NCBI GenBank assembly: GCA_023389095.1
Contig: JAEWFB010000132.1
Location: forward strand, 1-5,862
DNA length: 5,862 nt
Origin: Actinomycetes bacterium
Lineage (GTDB): Bacteria > Actinomycetota > Actinomycetes > Actinomycetales > Dermatophilaceae
Direction: 5' to 3'
Below are positions 1 through 4,712 of the stretch, piece by piece (position 1 is the first letter of the stretch; each line of letters starts with the position of its first letter). The notes beneath the pieces were generated by a model. That model was not told the DNA's origin. It saw only the letters and a list, made by a program, of their open reading frames with translations, and made no database searches. The position numbers and the translations under genes are program-made.

Positions 1-1018
1 GCACGCCCTGCATGCCGAGGGAGTCGGTGACGATGACCCCGTCGTAGCCGAGCTCGTCGCGCAGCACGCCGGTGAGGATCGGGTGGCTCAGGGTCGCCGG
101 GTCGCCGGAGTCGTCGAGCGCCGGGAAGGCGAGGTGGGCCGTCATGATCATGTCGATGCCCTCGCGGATCGCGGCCTTGAAGGGCGGGGCGTCGATGCTC
201 TCCCACTGCGCGCGGGTGTGGGTGATGATCGGGAAGGCGACGTGGCTGTCGGTCGCCGTGTCGCCGTGGCCCGGGAAGTGCTTGGCCGAGGAGGAGATCC
301 CGGCGTCGCGCTGGTAGCCCGCCACCTGCGCCGTGACGAGCTCGGCGGCGAGGTCGGGGTGCGAGGAGAACGAGCGCGTGCCGATGACCGGGTTGAGGGC
401 GTTGACGTTGACGTCGCAGACGGGAGCGAAGTTGGTGTTGACGCCCATGGCCAGCAGCTCCTGGCCGGTGATCGCCGCGGCGGTGCGGGCATCGGGGGCG
501 CTGCGGCCGGCCCCGAGGGCCATCGACCCGGGGAACTGCGTGGCCGGGGGGCCGATGCGGGTGACGACGCCCTGCTCCTGGTCGATGGCGATCTGCAGCG
601 GCACCGTGGCCTTGACCGGCGCGGTGAGAGCCGCCTGCTGCAGGCCGTTGGACAGCCCGACGATCTGGTCGGGGTTCTGCACGCTGTCGGTCCACGCGAA
701 GTAGATGACGCCGCCGAGGTGGTACTTGCGCACGACCTCGGCCGGGCTGGCGACGCCGTAGAGCGGCACGTTGCGCTGGTCGGGGGTCGTGGCGTCCGTG
801 CCGTAGACGTTCTGGATGAACAGCTGGCCGACCTTCTCCTCGAGGGTCATCCGGCTCAACGTCGAGGTGATCCAGCCCTCCTCCCCGGCCGTGGCCGCCG
901 CTGCAGCTCCGGGGGCCGCCGGGGTGGCGGCGCGGGCCTGGCCGGCGACGGTGCCGGCCGCGGCGACGGCGAGACCGCCGGCGAGGACGGTGCGGCGGGA
1001 CAGCTCTGACATGGACAT
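1..1018 (-). CDS. Tat-exported GH3 beta-N-acetylhexosaminidase (NagZ-like), 3' end truncated
   Basis: The reading frame is open from the start codon to the window edge (339 codons visible, C-terminus missing). Seen: a twin-arginine signal peptide with SRRTVL at residues 7-12, an Ala/Gly-rich hydrophobic stretch, and a likely cleavage site after ARA (about residue 30). The glycoside hydrolase family 3 barrel follows: the early MTLEEKVGQLF motif, IDQEQG at 145-150 (family usually IDQEGG), the signature KHFPGHGD...DSH at 246-259, and VTDSLGM near the edge. By analogy with NagZ enzymes, D257/H259 would be the acid/base dyad and D332 the nucleophile. The family releases terminal beta-GlcNAc from peptidoglycan fragments or chitooligosaccharides. 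Here the Tat signal implies the enzyme folds in the cytoplasm and acts outside the membrane. The first ATG (1018) lies 4 nt from GGAGG and a second in-frame ATG (1012) lies 10 nt from it, so the start may be two codons later. The family call is firm; the exact substrate is inference. Confidence 0.5.
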   Translation of the reverse strand, partial: MSMSELSRRTVLAGGLAVAAAGTVAGQARAATPAAPGAAAAATAGEEGWITSTLSRMTLEEKVGQLFIQNVYGTDATTPDQRNVPLYGVASPAEVVRKYHLGGVIYFAWTDSVQNPDQIVGLSNGLQQAALTAPVKATVPLQIAIDQEQGVVTRIGPPATQFPGSMALGAGRSAPDARTAAAITGQELLAMGVNTNFAPVCDVNVNALNPVIGTRSFSSHPDLAAELVTAQVAGYQRDAGISSSAKHFPGHGDTATDSHVAFPIITHTRAQWESIDAPPFKAAIREGIDMIMTAHLAFPALDDSGDPATLSHPILTGVLRDELGYDGVIVTDSLGMQGV

Positions 1019-1022
1019 GGCG

Positions 1023-1027
1023 CCTCC
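1023..1027 (-). promoter_or_regulatory. ribosome binding site of the GH3 gene
   Basis: GGAGG on the minus strand, within TTCGGAGGCGCC. It is 4 nt from the ATG at 1018 and 10 nt from the in-frame ATG at 1012. Neither spacing is ideal, so the two starts cannot be separated from sequence alone; both leave the Tat signal intact. Confidence 0.5.
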
Positions 1028-1034
1028 GAAGGAT

Positions 1035-1047
1035 GTGAACAATTCAC
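1035..1047. repeat. 13-bp interrupted palindrome GTGAA-N3-TTCAC
   Basis: A perfect 5+3+5 inverted repeat lies between the candidate promoter and the GH3 ribosome binding site. In the transcript it could form a small 5-bp hairpin 7 nt upstream of GGAGG; as DNA it could be an operator. It resembles a CRP/GlxR site (TGTGA-N6-TCACA), but its spacer is 5 rather than 6 and the outer A is missing, so I do not call it one. It may be chance. Confidence 0.5.
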
Positions 1048-1060
1048 GCGTTCTGCTGTC

Positions 1061-1077
1061 AGGGCGGAACTTACCTA
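1061..1077 (-). promoter_or_regulatory. conserved 17-base upstream element, copy 1 (GH3 gene)
   Basis: The minus strand reads TAGGTAAGTTCCGCCCT. It matches the element upstream of the DUF1906 gene (4635-4651) at 15 of 17 positions, in the same orientation relative to the downstream gene. It ends 42 nt before the GH3 start. It is not palindromic, and I do not recognise it as a known operator, sigma-factor promoter or riboswitch. It overlaps the candidate -10 box here. Shared regulation is inference. Confidence 0.5.
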
Positions 1078-1096
1078 CGGAGTGTGACGTCGGCAA
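1068..1096 (-). promoter_or_regulatory. candidate promoter of the GH3 gene
   Basis: The minus strand has TTGCCG (1096-1091; 4 of 6 to TTGACA), 17 nt, then TAAGTT (1073-1068; fits the actinobacterial TANNNT -10 pattern). Transcription would begin near 1061, giving a leader of about 43 nt. The -10 falls inside the conserved 17-base element, but the copy at the DUF1906 gene reads TGAGTT and lacks a -35 at the same distance, so the promoter reading is not supported by conservation. Confidence 0.5.
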
Positions 1097-1103
1097 CAGA
1101 TAG

Positions 1104-1118
1104 CGCGACGCCGTCGCG
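1104..1118 (-). terminator. candidate terminator hairpin after the DUF1906 gene
   Basis: CGCGAC-GGC-GTCGCG forms a perfect 6-bp, all but one pair G-C, stem with a 3-nt loop, starting directly after the TGA stop. It is followed by CTATCTGTT, a weak U-containing tract rather than a proper U-run. It would separate this gene from the downstream GH3 gene, consistent with the GH3 gene having its own promoter. It could simply be a 3'-end stabilising hairpin. Confidence 0.5.
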
Positions 1119-4100
1119 TCAGTGCAGGTAGCCCTGGACGTCGACGACGACCTGCACGGTGCCCGACGAGTGGTTGACGACGGTCGCCGTGCCGTCCGAC
1201 GCCAGACGCGTCAGCACGAGGTTGGCGACGGTCTGGCCGGTGGTGAAGTTGGCCGTCGACGTCCCTCCGTTCGACGACGCGTCGGCGGTGAGGAAGCCGG
1301 GCTTCTGCGGCCCCGTCACGGTGAGGTTGAGCACGGCGACCGTGGCTCCCGCCGGGACCGGGGAGCCGGACACACCGGCGACACGGACCGTCAGCGCCGC
1401 GTTCGCGGCCAGTGCGGTCCTGACCGGGTTCGTCGCCGTGCCCGCGCGGGTGTCGACGAGGCGAACGGGAGTCGCGGACACCCACTGGTTCGAGGCGCCC
1501 GTCGCCGTGAGGTAGCCCTCGACGTCGGCGACGACCTGCACGGTGCCCCCCGAGTTGTTGACGATCGTCATGGTGCCGCTGCTGGTGAGGCGGGTGATGA
1601 CGAGGTTGGCGACGGTCTGGCCCCGGACGAAGTTCGTCGTGGACGTGCCGCCCCCGGCCGTGGCGTCGACGCTGAGGAAGCCGGACGCGGTCGGCGCCGT
1701 GACCGTGAGGTTCAGCCCGGCTGCCGTGGCGCCCGACGGGACCGGGGAGCCGGACGCGCCGGCGACGCGGACCGTCAGCGCCGCCTTCGGTGCCAGCGCC
1801 GTGCGCACGGGGTTGCTCGCGGTGCCGGACCGCGTGTCGAGCAGGCGCACCGGGGCGGGGGACACCCACTGGTTGGGGGTGCCCGTCGCCGTGAGGTAGC
1901 CCTCGATGTCGGCGACGACCTGGACGGTGCCCCCCGAGTTGTTGACGATCGTCATGGTGCCGCTGCTGGTGAGGCGGGTGATGACGAGGTTGGCGACGGT
2001 CTGGCCCTGGACGAAGTTCGTCGTGGACGTGCCGCCCCCGGCCGTGGCGTCGACGCTGAGGAAGCCGGACGCGGTCGGCGCCGTCACCGTGAGGTTGACC
2101 GCTGCCGACGTCGCCCCCGAGGGCACGGGCGAGCCGGTGACCCCGGCGACCTTGACGGTCAAGGCTGCTCGCGGCGCCAGGGCCGTGCGCGCCGGGTTGG
2201 CCGTGGTGCCGTAGCGGGTGTCGAGCAACCGGGTGGGGGCGACGGTGACGAGGTGTCCGTGCGGCAGCGGCGTCACGGCGGGCGAGGGGGAGGACGCCGG
2301 GCCGGTTCCGGCCGCGTTCGTCGCCCTGACGGTGAACGTGTACGCGGTGCCGTTGGTCAGCCCCGGGACGACGGCGGACGTCGTCGTGCCGCCGACGGTG
2401 ACCCGGGCGCCGCCCGGGGAGGCGGTGACCGTGTACCCGGTGACGGGGCTGCCGTTGTCGGTCGCCGCCGCCCAGCGCACGGTGGCCCGGGCATCACCCG
2501 GCACCGCCGAGACCGAGCCCGGCGCGGACGGTGCCGTCGCGACGAGCTTGAAGGTCATCGCGTCGATGCCCACCGTCGCCGTCGACGGGCTGGGGCCGTT
2601 GTCGCCCGCGTGCACGGAGACCGACGTGCCCGACGTGGCGAGGTACGTGCCGAGCGGCTGTGCCCCGGAGAGCGTCGACTGGTCGAGCTGGACCGACCTG
2701 GAGCCGTTCGCGTCGGTGACGGTGTAGCTGACCTTGGCCGTGGCGTTGGTGTCGGGGATCGACGCGCTGACCGCGTAGAGGCCCGGGGAGAGCTGGGGCG
2801 ACCACGTGGCGCCGTTCTGCTCGGCCGCCCCGTTGGCGTACGTGTAGTAGGCGCGGCCGCGCACACCTTGCGATGGGTTCGGGTACCAGTAGTCCATCGT
2901 TCCGGTGAAGACGAAGGACGCGCTGCCGGGACCGTAGGTGCCCGTGCCGTAGTCGACGGGCGAGGGGGCGCCGACGACGTGGCCGCCGACCCAGTTGCCG
3001 TCGATGTCGAGCTTGGCCCCGCCCCAGGTCTCGGTCGTCGTCTCGTACTGGTGGATCCGCTGGCCGGAGGACCAGTAGGTGTCACTGAACGCCGGGTAGG
3101 CGGCGGAGTCGGACAGGGTCTGCAGGCCGTTCCAGTTGGCGAACCACACGTCGTCGGGGGCCGTGAACCCACTCGTGCCGACGGCGCCCGACATGTCGAC
3201 CATGACGGAGGACGTGCTGCCGTACACCCCTGACCGGTAGCCGCGGCTGCGCAGCTCTGAGGTCCAGGCGGACAGGAACGTCAGGACCGTCTGGCGGCAG
3301 GACGCCGCCGTGGACGCATTGGCGGAGCCGTACGCCTCCATGTCGTAGTAGATCGGCGTGCCCGACCCGAGCCCGAACACCTGGGCGCGGGCGACGGCGT
3401 CGTCGGCGCTCGACCGCCCCTGCGCGGCCGCCTGGCTGGGGCTGATCGTCGTGAGGCCCGTCTGGTTGACGCACGGCGCCTGGTAGCCGACGTAGATCGG
3501 CATGAGACCCCAGCCCATGCCGGTCACCTGGCTGACCCACGTGGAGGACAGGTTGCCGTCGCCGCACGCGCGCATCGACCCGCCGATGTAGATGCCCATG
3601 GCGCGGTACGGCGACGACGAGTACCACTGCTGCATCGTCGTCGCCGAGGGTGCTGCGCAGGTGTCGAAGCCCATGCCGCGGAAGCCGTTGGTCGTGACGG
3701 CGATGGCGGTGGTCGCCGTCGTCGCGCTGGTGGCGGCGAGGGCGGGCCGGGTCATGGCCCGGCTGACGCCCGGCGTCACGGTGGCGCTCGCCGGTGCAGC
3801 CGTGCCGCTCGGGGTGCCGGAGCCGCTCGAGCTGCCGGTGCTGCCCGTGGCGCTCGTGCTGCCGGTGCTGCCCGTGCTGCCCGTGCTGCCGGTGGCGCTC
3901 GCGGTCGAGAGGACGTCGTCGACGGCGGCCTCGTCGCCGGACCACGCCGCGTCGACGGTGACGCCGGGCGTCGCGAACCGGACCAGCTTCGTGCGTCCCT
4001 CGGGGTTGCGGGCGGTGTGGGCCGTCAGCGAGCCGACGCGGGTCTGCCGGGCGGACGTGTCGCGGGTGTCGCGGGTGGTGCTGGGGTGCAGCCACACCGT

Positions 4101-4505
4101 GTCGGACCGGCCGACGAGGTGTGCGGGGCAGTCCTGCTGGGCGGCCGGCTGGCCGACGTAGACGGCCCGGACGTCGAGCCGGACGCATCGGGTGGGGTCG
4201 GCGTCGAGGTCGACGACCTGCCAGTCGCCCGGGACCTGGAGGTGGACACCGCGGTAGCTGACCTCGCGCTTCGCCGAGGCGTTCCGGGAGGGTGCGGCCG
4301 CCGGGGTGGACATGGAGGTGACCGGTGCCGGAGCCTGCGTGGCCGTTCCGGGGCCGGTGGGTGCCGGGTGCGCGCCGGTGGTCGCGGCGCCCGCCGGCGC
4401 CGCGAGACTGCCGAGCAGGATGCCCGCCAGCGCGAGGGACAGTCCGGCCGCCAGTCGCGGCGAGACGCTGGTGCTCCGGGTGGGGCGGATCCGTCGTGAG
4501 CGCAT
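1119..4505 (-). CDS. secreted DUF1906 (Rv2525c-like) glycoside-hydrolase-like protein with golvesin-type, FN3 and three RLLDTR repeats
   Basis: 1128 residues from the ATG at 4505; GAAGGG lies 9 nt upstream. A longer frame exists to a TTG at 4622, but it would put 39 residues before the signal peptide, so I reject it. Seen in order: Sec signal peptide 1-40 (Arg-rich start, hydrophobic core, AGA cleavage); N-terminal domain about 79-201 resembling one found in other actinobacterial DUF1906 proteins; Gly/Ser/Thr linker 207-231; DUF1906 domain about 274-509 (GFDTC, YYDMEAYG, FANWNG, LDIDGNW); golvesin/Xly carbohydrate-binding-like domain about 512-657; fibronectin III about 659-747; three 128-residue RLLDTR repeats from 753 to the end. 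Candidate active-site carboxylates are D281, D388, E390, D500 and D502, by analogy with GH25-like barrels. There are six cysteines, two in the N-terminal domain and four in DUF1906, suiting disulfides outside the cell. No LPXTG or C-terminal membrane anchor is present. A cell-wall or glycan-hydrolysing role is inferred; activity is not established for the family. Confidence 0.5.
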   Translation of the reverse strand: MRSRRIRPTRSTSVSPRLAAGLSLALAGILLGSLAAPAGAATTGAHPAPTGPGTATQAPAPVTSMSTPAAAPSRNASAKREVSYRGVHLQVPGDWQVVDLDADPTRCVRLDVRAVYVGQPAAQQDCPAHLVGRSDTVWLHPSTTRDTRDTSARQTRVGSLTAHTARNPEGRTKLVRFATPGVTVDAAWSGDEAAVDDVLSTASATGSTGSTGSTGSTSATGSTGSSSGSGTPSGTAAPASATVTPGVSRAMTRPALAATSATTATTAIAVTTNGFRGMGFDTCAAPSATTMQQWYSSSPYRAMGIYIGGSMRACGDGNLSSTWVSQVTGMGWGLMPIYVGYQAPCVNQTGLTTISPSQAAAQGRSSADDAVARAQVFGLGSGTPIYYDMEAYGSANASTAASCRQTVLTFLSAWTSELRSRGYRSGVYGSTSSVMVDMSGAVGTSGFTAPDDVWFANWNGLQTLSDSAAYPAFSDTYWSSGQRIHQYETTTETWGGAKLDIDGNWVGGHVVGAPSPVDYGTGTYGPGSASFVFTGTMDYWYPNPSQGVRGRAYYTYANGAAEQNGATWSPQLSPGLYAVSASIPDTNATAKVSYTVTDANGSRSVQLDQSTLSGAQPLGTYLATSGTSVSVHAGDNGPSPSTATVGIDAMTFKLVATAPSAPGSVSAVPGDARATVRWAAATDNGSPVTGYTVTASPGGARVTVGGTTTSAVVPGLTNGTAYTFTVRATNAAGTGPASSPSPAVTPLPHGHLVTVAPTRLLDTRYGTTANPARTALAPRAALTVKVAGVTGSPVPSGATSAAVNLTVTAPTASGFLSVDATAGGGTSTTNFVQGQTVANLVITRLTSSGTMTIVNNSGGTVQVVADIEGYLTATGTPNQWVSPAPVRLLDTRSGTASNPVRTALAPKAALTVRVAGASGSPVPSGATAAGLNLTVTAPTASGFLSVDATAGGGTSTTNFVRGQTVANLVITRLTSSGTMTIVNNSGGTVQVVADVEGYLTATGASNQWVSATPVRLVDTRAGTATNPVRTALAANAALTVRVAGVSGSPVPAGATVAVLNLTVTGPQKPGFLTADASSNGGTSTANFTTGQTVANLVLTRLASDGTATVVNHSSGTVQVVVDVQGYLH
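1122..1481 (-). repeat. RLLDTR repeat unit 3 (C-terminal, 120 residues)
   Basis: Third and last unit of the tandem array, starting VSATPVRLVDTR and ending DVQGYLH at the stop. It keeps the framework (NLTVT, GFL, TANF, GQTVANLVLTRL) but is clearly the most diverged at protein and DNA level. It ends at the GYL motif that closes each unit, lacking the 8-residue connector, so the array terminates on a complete module. Confidence 0.5.
1482..1865 (-). repeat. RLLDTR repeat unit 2 (128 residues)
   Basis: Middle unit, beginning VSPAPVRLLDTR. Its C-terminal half (1501-1712) matches unit 1 at an exact 384-base offset with only four differences, at 1523, 1539, 1624 and 1701. Outside that block the match to unit 1 drops sharply. 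The unit probably forms a beta-rich domain; its function is unknown to me. Confidence 0.5.
1866..2249 (-). repeat. RLLDTR repeat unit 1 (128 residues)
   Basis: First unit, beginning VTVAPTRLLDTR directly after the FN3 domain and a short LPHGHL connector. The RLLDTR arginines of the three units are spaced exactly 128 codons apart (R759, R887, R1015). Repeats of this type are familiar at the C-terminus of secreted actinobacterial hydrolases; a surface- or glycan-binding role is inference. Confidence 0.5.
3816..3890 (-). repeat. 9-base tandem repeat encoding a Gly-Ser-Thr linker
   Basis: In-frame tandem units of GGCAGCACC/GGCAGCACG encode GST repeats (residues 207-231), interrupted by SAT and tailing into GSSSGSG. 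The unit is 9 bases, so slippage would change linker length without shifting frame. It separates the N-terminal domain from the DUF1906 domain, followed by a further Ala/Thr-rich stretch to about residue 273. Confidence 0.5.
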
Positions 4506-4634
4506 GCAGCCGGGCCCTTCGTGCCGCCACGGCGCACGGCCGGAAGCGGGCGCCGCGGGTGTGTGACACAGGGGTCCGCTCGACCGCCTGCGGGCCCGAG
4601 GGTACCGGCGAAACCTGTACAACAGCAGACAAGG
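4506..4634 (-). other. untranslated leader of the DUF1906 gene
   Basis: About 129 nt lie between the conserved element and the start codon, much longer than the 42 nt at the GH3 gene. No riboswitch class is recognised; in particular I do not see the c-di-AMP (ydaO) core known upstream of some actinobacterial cell-wall hydrolases. The stretch is GC-rich and could fold, but I can support no specific structure. No convincing -10/-35 pair is visible. Confidence 0.5.
4515..4520 (-). promoter_or_regulatory. ribosome binding site of the DUF1906 gene
   Basis: GAAGGG on the minus strand, 9 nt before the ATG at 4505. It is a moderate match, but it is the only purine-rich site near a start that places the signal peptide at the N-terminus, so it decides the start. 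Confidence 0.5.
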
Positions 4635-4651
4635 AGGGCAGAACTCACCTA
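4635..4651 (-). promoter_or_regulatory. conserved 17-base upstream element, copy 2 (DUF1906 gene)
   Basis: The minus strand reads TAGGTGAGTTCTGCCCT and differs from copy 1 at two positions, both transitions (A/G and C/T). It abuts a near-palindrome on its upstream side. It lies 129 nt before the start codon, so it is unlikely to act on translation directly. A promoter element, activator site or transcript 5' end are all possible; no known factor is assigned. Confidence 0.5.
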
Positions 4652-4662
4652 TAGCCGGATAT
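4651..4662. repeat. 12-bp near-palindrome ATATCCGGCTAT
   Basis: ATATCCGGCTAT on the minus strand matches its own reverse complement at 10 of 12 positions. It overlaps the first base of the conserved element by one base and is an AT-richer island in very GC-rich DNA, which suits a promoter or operator position. No counterpart is present at the GH3 copy. Confidence 0.5.
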
Positions 4663-4679
4663 GCCCACGTACCGCCTCG

Positions 4680-4706
4680 CCGGCGGCTCGGGCCCTGACC
4701 CGCCGG
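4680..4706 (-). terminator. candidate terminator hairpin after the ligase gene
   Basis: CCGGCGG and CCGCCGG form a perfect 7-bp G-C stem enclosing 13 nt that includes GGGCCC, beginning 6 nt after the ligase stop codon. There is no U-tract, so it is at best a weak intrinsic terminator; an overlapping CCGCC-GGCGA-GGCGG stem is an alternative fold. Confidence 0.5.
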
Positions 4707-4712
4707 ACGGCC

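Noticed and set aside
83..1009. A 308-codon plus-strand frame opposite the GH3 gene
   Set aside because: Same compositional bias; the opposite strand carries an unambiguous GH3 enzyme with signature motifs and signal peptide.
1061..1077. Iron-box (IdeR/DtxR) site, because the element starts TAGGTNAG
   Set aside because: The iron box is a palindrome with a matching second half; here the second half (TTCYGCCCT) bears no resemblance.
1122..3233. A 703-codon open frame on the plus strand opposite the DUF1906 gene
   Set aside because: The translation is Arg/Gly/Asp/Val-rich with no recognisable domain, and its repeats only mirror the repeats of the opposite gene. Long antisense frames without stops are expected in GC-rich DNA.
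4506..4622. Upstream extension of the DUF1906 gene to a TTG start at 4622
   Set aside because: It would add 39 Arg/Pro-rich residues before a clear signal peptide, and no ribosome binding site supports the TTG.
3082..4632. A 516-codon minus-strand frame overlapping the DUF1906 gene in another frame
   Set aside because: Arg/His/Pro-rich shadow with no domain; the overlapping frame has a signal peptide and recognisable domains along its length.
4506..4651. Base-pairing of the element's GCCCU with AGGGC at the DUF1906 ribosome binding site as a translation switch
   Set aside because: Only five pairs, and the same pairing is impossible at the GH3 gene, whose site reads GGAGGC, so it cannot explain why the element is conserved.
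4631..4662. AAGGAGG on the plus strand at 4631 as a ribosome binding site for a rightward gene
   Set aside because: No start codon at suitable distance; the nearest ATG (4661) is 23 bases away and opens a short Arg/Pro-rich frame antisense to the ligase.
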